Part shown: piece after piece, positions 8,201-16,900 of the stretch
Layout: each line of letters starts with the position of its first letter
How positions within the stretch are numbered: position 1 is the first letter of the stretch
NCBI GenBank assembly: GCA_910578405.1
Contig: CAJTQO010000026.1
Span: 1-49,451, forward strand
Origin: an uncultured Lachnospiraceae bacterium
GTDB lineage: Bacteria; Bacillota; Clostridia; Lachnospirales; Lachnospiraceae
Length of the DNA: 49,451 bases
Direction: 5' to 3'
The notes under the pieces: generated by a model
Seen by the model: the letters and a program-made list of their open reading frames with translations, nothing else
The model's database searches: none
What the model was told of the DNA's origin: nothing
Translations under genes and position numbers: made by a program

Positions 8201-9652
8201 TTAACGTTCCTTTGCACTCTTGATAACATAGCCCACTGCTGCCTCCGCATGTACGGGAAGGCTTTTAGCGGCTGGGTCTTGCGCCTCAGATTCCGGCGGT
8301 TCTGTTCCTTCATAAAATGACTGCATGGCATATTTGGCCAGCAGTCCCGATATCCGTCCCCTCTCCATAGAATCCTCACTCCCAAAAACTACGACAATCA
8401 AATCATGTTCCGTCGTCCCGTCGTCCACAGCCAAAGACGTAATCAAACAAGCCCCGGCTTTGTTGGTCGTTCCGGTCTTTAAGCCCGTAACCCCAGCCTG
8501 GTTATATAGAAGCGGATTGCTGTTACGCACTTTAAAATCCATGGACTCCAACGTGGCTTCTTTCAAGGAAGTGATATCCTTAATCTGAGGATAGACCTTC
8601 AAAAGGTAAGCCGCCAACCGGAACATATCCTCTGCGCTCATACGGTTTTGACGTTTGGAAGGGATGGAAGAGTCCGTATACGAAGGCAGTCCATGACTGT
8701 TAAAAAAGACCGCCTGTGAAAGCCCCAGTTCTTTGGCTTTCTGATTCATCTTTTCAACAAACGCTTCCTCTGAGCCGGAAATCAATTCCGCCAGGCAAAG
8801 CGCGCATTCATTGCTGGAAGGCAAGAGAAGGCCAAGTAAAAGCTCCTGTACGGTAATCTGCTGTCCGGCTTTCAGAGGAACCACTCCATCGCTTGAAGAA
8901 GCCAGCCTCTCAGCCGCATCGGAGACGGTGGCAGAGTCCTCAAGGGTAATCTGCCCGGCCGAAATGGCATCCATCGTCAAAAGACAGGTCATAAGCTTGG
9001 AAGTGCTGGCAATCGGATACGCTGTGTCCGATTGATACCGATAGTAAGATTCCCCGGTTGCGGCGTCTCCCACCAGCACACTGTTGACCCCGTAAAAGTA
9101 TCCGGCCTGCTCCAAATCGGAGGGAGAAACAAGAAAAGGTTCCTGCGTGCGAACCTGCAAAGAATCCGCGCCGGAATCAGTGATATTCACATCCAAAAGC
9201 ATCGCCAAATCCGTAATCATCATGAAACAATCATATTCCCCGGAAGGAAGCTTCGTAATCATGGTGTAATACAGCGCCTTTTGCCCGTTTACTGTAAATT
9301 CATTCCGCCGTAAAGCAATATCCGGATTCCCGCCGCTTTCCCATGGGACGTTTTCATTTCCCAACGGCGTATAGTCATTTCCTGTGGTCAGTGCAACGGC
9401 GTTATTTGTGATATCCAAAGAAAAAGACTTTTCCGTACCATTCAAAACCATTGCCATATCCCGCAGGGAAAGGTAAGTATTATGTACATAGCTGTAATCC
9501 AGCGTTTTAACCGTTCTCTCCGCGCCGTCATCCGCCTGCGCCATGCAGATTCCTGAAATCTCAAAACTTGCAAACGCCCTGACCGGCAAAAGGGAACATA
9601 CCAGAAGCACGGACAATATAAGAGAACTTATTCGAACTAACTTATTTTTCAT
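8201..9652 (-). CDS. D-alanyl-D-alanine carboxypeptidase (PBP5/DacF type)
   Basis: A secreted peptidase of the S11 family that trims the terminal D-Ala of cell-wall stem peptides. A signal peptide occupies about residues 1-29 (SLILSVLLVCSLLPVRAFAS). Residues about 50-175 resemble a copper-amine-oxidase N-terminal-like (stalk) domain (YLSLRDMAMVLNGTEKSF). The catalytic domain follows with STSK (Ser216-Lys219), PSSNECA (SxN) and GLKTGTTNKAG (KTG). The C-terminal membrane-anchor region typical of DacF is not obvious; the protein ends in a short basic tail. The start ATG is preceded by GGGAGGG. It is the third gene of a probable minus-strand operon after the MATE exporter and the 257-aa membrane protein (56-bp gap). 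An accessory N-terminal domain on an S11 peptidase is common in Clostridia. Confidence 0.95.
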   Translation of the reverse strand: MKNKLVRISSLILSVLLVCSLLPVRAFASFEISGICMAQADDGAERTVKTLDYSYVHNTYLSLRDMAMVLNGTEKSFSLDITNNAVALTTGNDYTPLGNENVPWESGGNPDIALRRNEFTVNGQKALYYTMITKLPSGEYDCFMMITDLAMLLDVNITDSGADSLQVRTQEPFLVSPSDLEQAGYFYGVNSVLVGDAATGESYYRYQSDTAYPIASTSKLMTCLLTMDAISAGQITLEDSATVSDAAERLASSSDGVVPLKAGQQITVQELLLGLLLPSSNECALCLAELISGSEEAFVEKMNQKAKELGLSQAVFFNSHGLPSYTDSSIPSKRQNRMSAEDMFRLAAYLLKVYPQIKDITSLKEATLESMDFKVRNSNPLLYNQAGVTGLKTGTTNKAGACLITSLAVDDGTTEHDLIVVVFGSEDSMERGRISGLLAKYAMQSFYEGTEPPESEAQDPAAKSLPVHAEAAVGYVIKSAKER

Positions 9653-9708
9653 CGCAACCCTCCCAAACTAATCATAATCTCCTATTCCATTGCGCCCCTT
9701 ACCGGCGT

Positions 9709-10482
9709 TTACTGCTTCCCGGGCTGTTTCCCGCTTTCGTATTCCTTTAAAGTATAAACCATAGGATAAGGACTGAAAAAATGCCCGCCGGATGCAGCGG
9801 GGTCTGTTTCTCCCAACAGCGCAAGGTTGGCGCCCTTGCGAATGTAATATTCTTCCGTGGCCTCCTTTGCCCCGCCTGCATCAAACTGCCGGAACAAAAC
9901 GCCTTCGGCGGTTTCATAAGTTCCGCTGCCTTCATATTGCGCCTGCATGTTTTCTAATGAGGGAAGCAAAACCGGCCCATAAGACATCAGATAAGATTCC
10001 GTAGACATCCCGAAAGCCGTGGCTGCAAGGTTCTCAATCTCTTCCGGTTCAACGTCTCCCTCATAGCCCGCCATACGTAGCCTCTCTCCCAAAAGCTCCC
10101 GGAAGGCTTGGGCAAATGCCTGATAGGCAGCCTGCTTACAGGCTTCATAGCTCTCTGGTGAGATATGGCAATGGAAAGTCCCCTCAGAACGGGATGTTTG
10201 CTCTAATGTCATATTGAGCTGTATAGTCAAATTTTCCATATAGGATTCCATATCCTCTAAGGATATGGATACGGCCTCTATGTCCTGCAACCAGTCAAGC
10301 GCCGTAACCGCCGCCTGCTGCGTCACATCAATTTCCGCCGTCCACTCCCCGGACAAATTCCGGTCGCCTGATGTAAAAAAGTAAAGAAACGCAAAAAGGA
10401 TTGCGCAAGTTCCCAATGCCAGAAATAAAATAGTAACCATGGCATTTTTTATTGTTTTTCTTTTTTTCTTTCCTTTTTTCAT
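9709..10482 (-). CDS. Membrane-anchored hypothetical protein
   Basis: I do not recognise the family. The 257-aa protein starts with a very basic cytoplasmic stretch (MKKGKKKRKTIKN), then one membrane helix (about residues 14-37), then an extracellular domain rich in Glu, Gln and Ala. The domain begins SGEWTAEIDVTQQAA and is predicted mainly helical. The N-terminal start lies six bases after the MATE stop, and its AGGAGG ribosome-binding site lies inside the end of the MATE gene, so translation is probably coupled. It precedes the D,D-carboxypeptidase by 56 bp. Position suggests a cell-envelope role, but nothing in the sequence shows an enzymatic activity. Confidence 0.85.
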   Translation of the reverse strand: MKKGKKKRKTIKNAMVTILFLALGTCAILFAFLYFFTSGDRNLSGEWTAEIDVTQQAAVTALDWLQDIEAVSISLEDMESYMENLTIQLNMTLEQTSRSEGTFHCHISPESYEACKQAAYQAFAQAFRELLGERLRMAGYEGDVEPEEIENLAATAFGMSTESYLMSYGPVLLPSLENMQAQYEGSGTYETAEGVLFRQFDAGGAKEATEEYYIRKGANLALLGETDPAASGGHFFSPYPMVYTLKEYESGKQPGKQ

Positions 10483-10488
10483 AAATGC

Positions 10489-11937
10489 TTATTCCTCCTC
10501 CCCTTCCGCCGACACAAGCTGTCCCCTTGGCCGGATAATCTCCTTCTTGCTCCACCTTCCAGTCAGATACCAAAGAAAGGACAGTATATAATTGGCCGCC
10601 CATCCCATAGGAACTGCATACCATACCGCCTCCACTCCCCAAAACCCGGCAAACCGGAAAGAAACCCACACCCGTATCCCAAGATTCACCAGATTTGCCA
10701 GCGTAAACATCCCCACATCTCCGGCGCCTCTCAATACACCGTCCGTAATTGCCTTCATACCGATAAAAACAAAAAAGAAACGGATAAAAACCAGATAAGC
10801 GTCCCCCACTGCAAATGCGCCGTCCCCCTCCCCGGCGCCCATAAAAGCCGAAATAATCTGCCCATGAAATAAGCTCAGCACAACAAAGATAAATAACCCA
10901 AAGCCAAACACTATCCCATAAGCCGCCCGGTACCCTTTGCGTACCCGTTTCGCAGCGCCTGCTCCCAAATTCTGCGCCGTAAATGTGGATACGGCATTCC
11001 CTGTTGCAATCATCGGCACGATGCATATGGATTCTATCCTCATGCCTGAAGTGTATCCGGCCAGCGCCGAAGAGCCAAATCCGTTTACCACAGACTGCAC
11101 CAACAGCATCCCAACCGAAACAATAGACTGCTGCACCATGGATGGAATCGCAATCCTTACCATACTGCCCAACATCCCGAAATTGTAATATAGCGTCCCA
11201 TTACTACGCCCTTCCAATTCTTGCGCCGCACCCGCCTCACAAGAAACGCCCTCCCCGCTCTTTGCCTGTGTCCGCCCATATGTCTGGAGCGTACGCAACA
11301 ACAGCAAAAAGGAAATAACTGCCGACAGCCCCTGAGCCATTACCGTTGCCACTGCAACGCCTGCCACACCCATCCCAAATGCAAGCACCGTCAAAAAATC
11401 CAGGCCGATATTTAATAGTGAAGAAAAGATAAGCAGGCACAACGGCGTTTGGGAATTCCCAAGCGCATGAAATACGGACGATAAAATATTGTACATAAAT
11501 AAAAAGGGCAAGCCCACAAAATATATCTTAAGATACAGCTTTGCATCCGCCAGTATATTCTGCGGCGTATTTAACGCCTCCAGGATTGGCCCGCACATCA
11601 GAAACCCAAACAGCCCAAGGACTGCGCTTAAGACGGCAAAACTAATCAGGGCCGTATATACCGAAGTTTTCATTTTCCCATATTCCCTTGCCCCCAAGTA
11701 TTGTGACGTAATTACCGACGCCCCAATGCCGCCTCCTATGGCAATCATAATAAAAACCGTCGTCAACGAATAAGACGCGCCAACCGCCGCCAGCGCATCC
11801 TCTCCCACACACTGTCCTACAATTACGGAATCCGCCATATTATAAAACTGCTGGAACAAATTCCCAAGAATCATAGGCAGCGCAAAGAAAAATAAGGATC
11901 TTCCCGGAGAATCCTTAAGCATATCGCACTTCTTCAT
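10489..11937 (-). CDS. MATE family multidrug/metabolite exporter
   Basis: An integral membrane antiporter of the multi-antimicrobial extrusion family, expected to export small molecules using a Na+ or H+ gradient. The N-terminal family signature FFALPMILGNLFQQFYNMAD and VDSVIVG-like context (SVIVGQCVGEDALAAVGAS) are clear, and the second half repeats the pattern (IAIPSMVQQSIVSVGMLLVQ). Twelve hydrophobic helices can be traced over 482 aa, the normal size. A cytoplasmic linker (about residues 225-255) lies between the halves. The substrate cannot be deduced. It is probably the first gene of an operon with the hypothetical protein and the carboxypeptidase. A promoter is visible at 11997-12025. 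The start ATG has AGGGGCGG upstream. Confidence 0.95.
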   Translation of the reverse strand: MKKCDMLKDSPGRSLFFFALPMILGNLFQQFYNMADSVIVGQCVGEDALAAVGASYSLTTVFIMIAIGGGIGASVITSQYLGAREYGKMKTSVYTALISFAVLSAVLGLFGFLMCGPILEALNTPQNILADAKLYLKIYFVGLPFLFMYNILSSVFHALGNSQTPLCLLIFSSLLNIGLDFLTVLAFGMGVAGVAVATVMAQGLSAVISFLLLLRTLQTYGRTQAKSGEGVSCEAGAAQELEGRSNGTLYYNFGMLGSMVRIAIPSMVQQSIVSVGMLLVQSVVNGFGSSALAGYTSGMRIESICIVPMIATGNAVSTFTAQNLGAGAAKRVRKGYRAAYGIVFGFGLFIFVVLSLFHGQIISAFMGAGEGDGAFAVGDAYLVFIRFFFVFIGMKAITDGVLRGAGDVGMFTLANLVNLGIRVWVSFRFAGFWGVEAVWYAVPMGWAANYILSFLWYLTGRWSKKEIIRPRGQLVSAEGEEE

Positions 11938-11996
11938 TTTCCGCCCCTGCTCCTTCCTGTCTCTGTAAACCGCGCCGCTCCTTCCGCTTTCTATTC

Positions 11997-12025
11997 ATTA
12001 TATCCTTCCAGAATTTATTTTACAA
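11997..12025 (-). promoter_or_regulatory. Promoter of the MATE gene
   Basis: TTGTAA (12020-12025 complement), 17-nt spacer, TATAAT (11997-12002 complement). The -35 overlaps the stop codon of the small ORF just upstream. Confidence 0.65.
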
Positions 12026-12124
12026 GTTTTTTCTCCGTCTCCAGCTTCCCCATATCCCCAGCACAGGCAAAATGACAAGCGCCACTCCCATTCCTGCCAC
12101 AAAACAGCATCCTTCCAGCCACAT
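12020..12124 (-). CDS. Small single-helix membrane protein, 34 aa
   Basis: A short ORF with a full AGGAGG five bases before the ATG. The product starts MWLEGCCFVAGMGVALV, continues as one hydrophobic helix (about residues 7-27) and ends in a positively charged tail, SWRRRKNL, giving a typical small-membrane-protein shape. No homologue is recognised. It lies 82 bp upstream of the MATE start on the same strand, and its stop overlaps the -35 of the MATE promoter. It could be a small accessory protein of the exporter or an unrelated peptide. Support rests on the ribosome-binding site and the composition. Confidence 0.5.
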   Translation of the reverse strand: MWLEGCCFVAGMGVALVILPVLGIWGSWRRRKNL

Positions 12125-12324
12125 ACCGTCCTCCTAATTGGCAATAGAGCCTTTCCTCCAACAACTCCATAGACCCCTCTATGCCTGCAAAAATTTAAAC
12201 AAACTCTACCTATCCCATTTCCGTCCCCGCCTATGTTTCCCATTTTCCGTAAAATAATCCTCTCCAGGATAACATACCGGACAGATATTTCTATATTAAT
12301 TTCTTACACACAGTCAAAAATATG
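12125..12324. other. Intergenic stretch before the minisatellite
   Basis: No gene, hairpin or further promoter that I can support apart from the upstream context of the small ORF. Confidence 0.4.
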
Positions 12325-12702
12325 CATTTGCTGACAAAATATGAAATTGCCGACACAACATACATTTGTTGACATAACATGCATTTCCTCACACAACATA
12401 CATTTCCTCGCACAACATGCATTTCCTCACATAACACACATTTCCTCACACAACATGCATTTCTTGACACAACATGCATTTCCTCGTACAACACGTATTT
12501 TCTCATACAACACGTATTTCCTCACACAACACACATTTCCTCACATAACATGTATTTCTTGACACAACACGCATTTCCTCACATAACACACATTTCCTCA
12601 TACAACACGCATTTCCTCACAACATACATTTCCTCACACAACATGCATTTCCTCACGCAACACGCATTTCCTCACACAACATGCATTTCCTCACGCAACA
12701 CA
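12325..12702. repeat. Minisatellite: 20 tandem copies of a 19-bp unit
   Basis: Consensus unit catttcctcacacaacatg. Twenty units follow head to tail. All are 19 bp except the sixteenth (12610-12626), which lost 2 bp. The first three units are the most diverged; variation concentrates on a few positions (cctca/cttga/cctcg and acatg/acacg/acaca). Because 19 is not a multiple of three, every frame reads a 57-bp/19-residue cycle (for example HNMHFLTQHAFP), which creates long but spurious ORFs on both strands. There are no spacers. It resembles a VNTR. Confidence 0.97.
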
Positions 12703-12837
12703 CTATTGCAAATGAAATACGCAATTACAATCCATTCCTGGGGAAATGAAAAGCAGGGAGCAACACGAAGCGTAATACAGAACATGGAATGGAGCTTAAA
12801 AAGAAATTTGGATAGGAGGCGGAAAAAGCCGGACGAA

Positions 12838-12880
12838 AATAAAAAGACCTTTCAAGAATTTCTAACATTTTCTTGAAAAG
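12838..12880 (-). terminator. Terminator downstream of tRNA-Thr
   Basis: On the minus strand CTTTTCAAGAA pairs with TTCTTGAAAGG and is followed by TCTTTTTATTTT. Confidence 0.8.
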
Positions 12881-12899
12881 CCTTCCTCTTATATTGAAG

Positions 12900-12972
12900 A
12901 GCTGCTAACCAGAATCGAACTGGTGACCTCAACACTACCAATGTTGCGCACTACCGACTGTGCTATAGCAGC
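12900..12972 (-). tRNA. tRNA-Thr (anticodon GGT)
   Basis: Cloverleaf read by eye on the minus strand: acceptor GCTGCTA/TAGCAGC, D-stem GCAC/GTGC, anticodon stem CAACA/TGTTG around loop TTGGTAG (anticodon GGT, decoding ACC/ACU), T-stem ACCAG/CTGGT with loop TTCGATT. CCA is not encoded. A promoter lies at 13044-13072 and a terminator follows. Confidence 0.93.
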
Positions 12973-13043
12973 TTAGTAATGAAACGACAAACCCTTCTAT
13001 CTTTCTGTCTTCTTTACTGAACCGAGTACCCTCAACAAATGAT

Positions 13044-13072
13044 ATACTAACATACTTCCTGTCATTTGGCAA
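13044..13072 (-). promoter_or_regulatory. Probable promoter of tRNA-Thr
   Basis: TTGCCA, 17-nt spacer, TAGTAT on the minus strand, about 70 bp before the tRNA. Confidence 0.55.
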
Positions 13073-13111
13073 GAGAAAAATAGAAATATTCATTAAAAAT
13101 CCATTAAAAAT

Positions 13112-13135
13112 AAAAAACCTTTCGAAAAATCGAAG
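13112..13135 (-). terminator. Probable terminator of the RND-TetR operon
   Basis: On the minus strand CTTCGA, three bases, then TCGAAAG (one bulge), followed by a run of six T within GGTTTTTTATTTTT. It lies about 130 bp after the TetR stop. Confidence 0.55.
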
Positions 13136-13261
13136 TAACCAATCAACATTTGCGGCAGATAAAGGCGCGTAGCTCCAAACTGTAAAACTGGTTAGAAAAA
13201 GAAACCGGAAACAACATACAGCATATGGCGGAGACGCTTATAGCAATATCATTGCCGGAAT

Positions 13262-13867
13262 TTATCCCAATTCCTTTAACAGCCCCTCACAAAGCATCCG
13301 GTGCATCTGTCCCTTGTCGCCAAGCTTGGCCGCTTCATCTTCCATAATATAAATGGCATAAACTAACAGCTTGGATATTACCACCATCCGCATATAAAAA
13401 TCCGGAAGCTGTCCTTTGATTTCCCCTTGCCGTATTCCATCCTGGATTAATAGCCCAATCACATCCTGCGGAGTGCAGATTTCCTCATTCTTCTCCCTAA
13501 GCCCTTTATGCAGCGCTTTCCCAATAGGGCCATTGTCCGTCAATAACTGGATAAATTGAATCAAGCAGTCCCTTTTTGATATCTCCCTGTCCATGCATTC
13601 CAGAATCAGGCAAACCCTGCTGACAAGCCCCTCCTTTTTTCGTAAACTTTCCATCATCTGGCTGCTGATTAAGTCAATATGGTAAAGCAGCGCACTGCTG
13701 ATTAGTTCCTCTTTGTTGCTGAAATATTCATATGCCGTTCCTTTCCCGATTCCTGCCCGCCCCGTGATATCGGACACCTTCACATCCCTTATATCCACAT
13801 CCTCCCCAATCAGCTCCAGCACCGCCTCATACAGTGCCTTTACCTTTGGCAGCAACTTTTCTTTCAT
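13262..13867 (-). CDS. TetR/AcrR family transcriptional regulator
   Basis: A one-component repressor. The N-terminal helix-turn-helix is typical: DVKVSDITGRAGIGKGTAYEYFSNKEELI (given here as spans VKVSDITGRAGIGKG and TAYEYFSNKEEL, about residues 22-52). The C-terminal part is a helical ligand-binding domain with no recognisable ligand. The start at 13867 is chosen because the helix-turn-helix begins soon after it and GGGAGGGG precedes it; the longer frame to 13981 has no family-like N-terminus. The length of 201 aa fits the family. It lies 130 bp downstream of the RND exporter on the same strand and is probably co-transcribed. The palindrome at 18541-18568 in the exporter promoter is the natural candidate operator, which would make the unit self-repressing and inducible by an exported compound. 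Confidence 0.92.
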   Translation of the reverse strand: MKEKLLPKVKALYEAVLELIGEDVDIRDVKVSDITGRAGIGKGTAYEYFSNKEELISSALLYHIDLISSQMMESLRKKEGLVSRVCLILECMDREISKRDCLIQFIQLLTDNGPIGKALHKGLREKNEEICTPQDVIGLLIQDGIRQGEIKGQLPDFYMRMVVISKLLVYAIYIMEDEAAKLGDKGQMHRMLCEGLLKELG

Positions 13868-13996
13868 AACCCCTCCCATACAACGCCCTGCTCTTACCGG
13901 GAGGCTCTGCTGCCAAGCGCTGTTTTTCCAAAACCTAGCCTGCAGCAAAGCCTCAACCTGGTATCGGCCTTCCAATCCCAAAACTCTTCTCTTATT

Positions 13997-16900
13997 CTAT
14001 CCTATGTCTTTCGCCCTTTTCTCCCGTTTGAAAATATCATAGATACAAGGCACTACCACTAAGGTAAGCACGGTTCCGTAAATCAACCCGCCAATAGTCA
14101 CAATAGCCATAGGCCGTGAAAGCTCCGCCCCCATATCATGGCCAAACGCCATGGTAGACAAAGCCAGTATCGTTGTCATAGCTGTCATCAGCACAGGACG
14201 CAGCCTGGTTCGTCCGGCTTCCACAATGGCCTCTTTCTTTTCCATGCCAGCCTCTCTCAACTGATTGATGTAATCCACCAGTACAATACCATTATTTACG
14301 ATTACCCCCGCCAGCATCACAAACCCAATCACTGCAATGACACTGACTTCACTGCCGCTTATATACAAACCTAAAAATCCTCCGGTAAAAGCTAACGGGA
14401 TAGTAAACATAATAATAAAAGGAGACAGCAGCGACTGGAATTGAGCCACCATAATCAAATACATAAAGACAACAGCTAAAAGCAGCATAAGCATCAACTG
14501 TTCCATCGCCTCCATAATGGTTTCATTTTCACCGCTAAACACTAACGTATAGCCGTCCGGAAGCTGATAACCCTTTAACCTCTCCTGCAGTTCCTGGGAC
14601 ACCAGCCCCACATTATAGCCCTCTGCAATGGAAGCCGTCACACCGATATAACGGTTTTGTTCTGCACGGTTTACCGCATCCGGCGATACCTTTGTCTCAA
14701 ACTTGGCAATTTCCGAAAGGCGCACTTTTTCTTTTGTCCCATCCTTTTTTGTCACATCAATAGGGATGCGTTTTACCGTTTCCCTTGTCAGGGCTATATC
14801 CTCCGCGCTTTTAACATAAACGTCATATTCCCTGATTTCCGTTTCAAATGTAGTCGCGCTGGAAGCATCCGACAGCCTTGCCGCAATCTGCTGGAATATT
14901 TGCGCAACCGTCAGTCCATGTTCAATCGCCTTATTCCGGTCTATAATTATCCGCAGCTCTTCCGTGGAATCTTCCATGCCGTCCGAAACCTCTGCCGTCC
15001 CTTCCGTGGATTCCACAATCGCCGCCACATCCCCTGCGATTTCCTGCAGGGTATCAATTTCCCGTCCGCGGACCTGGATGGAAATACCGCTGCCACCCAA
15101 AGCGCTCATATCCATAGAGGAAGTATTGATGACCAGTTCCACTTCTTCCATATCCGCCATCATCCCTTCTATCCGTTTCGCCAACTGCTCCCCTGTCAGT
15201 TCTTTATCCTCCCGCAAGGTAATATAAAGATCCGTCACATTGTCAGAGCTGTTCCCGCCTCCGGTTAACATCATCATACTGGACGTGCTGGCCATGGCGC
15301 CCACATCCACCACATCTTCGATGGTGCGGATGCGCTCCACAATCTCATCCGTTACCTTTCCGGTTTCTTCCAGCGGCGTTCCGTCCGGCAGGGATACCGT
15401 AACCATAATCTGAGTGCTTTCCATTTCCGGCATAAAAGCCGTCCCTTTAGACAAGGCCAATGCCGCGCTGAATCCTACCAGCGCCAATGCCATCAATAGC
15501 GTTACAGGCTTCCATTTCAAAGACAGGCGCAGCGCCTTCTCATATACTGTAACCAATGCTTCAAAAAACCGGCTCTCCTTTGTCGCTTCTTTTGTCTTGC
15601 TCAACATCTTAGACGCCATAGCCGGAACCACCGTCAAAGCCACCACCAGGCTCGCCACCAGCGAATAGCCAAAGGTCAGCCCCATATCCACAAAAAGCTG
15701 TCTCGTAATCCCTTCCGTGAACACAATGGGAAGGAATACACATACCGTAGTCAGAGTGGAAGCCATAATCGCCCCTGCCACTTCCTTTGCCCCTTCCACG
15801 GCGGCTTCTCTCATCCCCTTTCCTTCGCTGCGCATACGGTAAATGTTTTCAATTACCACAATGGAGTTGTCCACTAACATCCCCACACCTAACGACAGAC
15901 CGGACAGGGAAATAATATTCAATGTCACTCCGCTGAAATACATACAGGCTATCGCCGTCACCAAGCTGATTGGTATGGAAAAGGCAATAATCAGTGTGGG
16001 CCTTAAATCCTTTAAAAAGAGAATCAGCACCAGAATGGCAAGCAATGCGCCAAACAAAAGGCTGCTGGCAATGGAATCCATCACCATATCAATATAAATC
16101 CCCTGATCCATCAGGATAATCATGGACAGTCCGTCCTGTTCCCTGGTCAGTTCCTCAAATTTCTCTTTCAGCTTATCCGATACATCCCCGGTGGAATACC
16201 CGGTCTGTTTCTGCAAGGTAATCAATACCCCTGCGCTTCCATTGATATTCGTATAAATATCCGCGGAATTATCGGTCATAAACACATCCGCCACATCTGA
16301 GAGGGTAATAACGTCCACTCCGTCCATATCCGGGTTTAGAATCGGCATAGCCGCCAACTCCTCCACTGTCACTGGCTTATCCCCCACACGCACCAGATAG
16401 TCAATCCCCTCTTCCGTCACATAACCCCCCGGCATGGAAAAGTTCTGTGCGGCTAACAACGACTTAACCGTATCCACCGTCAGGATATCTTTCATATCCG
16501 CCTGCGCATAAGCGTCTTCCCTTGCCTCTTCCAGTTTTTCCGCGCCTTCGTCCAACTGCTCTTCCCCTTCTTTTAACTGCTCCAGCGCATCATCCAACTG
16601 TTTAAATGCATCATCAATCTGTTCCTGGCCCGACTCCAACTGTTTCTCACCAGTTTCCATCTGTTTTTCCGCCAGCGTCACCTGCATTTCCCCCAAATCC
16701 AGTTTGGACTGGGCATTGGCCAGTTCCGTGGCCGCCTGCAGGTTGCCTTTATAAAGCTGTGTCAGGCCGTCGTCCACCTTTTCCAAATTTTCATCAATAG
16801 GCCCTAAAGAATCCCGCAACTGCCTGAGCATACCGTCCAAATCCATATCCGGAATCTGGATGCCATTCTGCTCCAGCGCCGCCTGAATCTCCTCCCGCAA

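Noticed and set aside
10328..11026. Alternative minus-strand frame of 232 aa within the MATE gene
   Set aside because: It is a shadow of the MATE reading frame; the composition (Arg/Gly/Cys-rich) and lack of start signal are typical of out-of-frame translation.
12325..12702. CRISPR array
   Set aside because: Units are directly adjacent with no unique spacers, and no cas genes are present.
12291..12876. Long ORFs on both strands across the 19-bp repeats
   Set aside because: They arise because a 19-bp unit without stops in any frame yields open frames automatically. There is no ribosome-binding site or family, and the peptide is only the repeat read in three phases.
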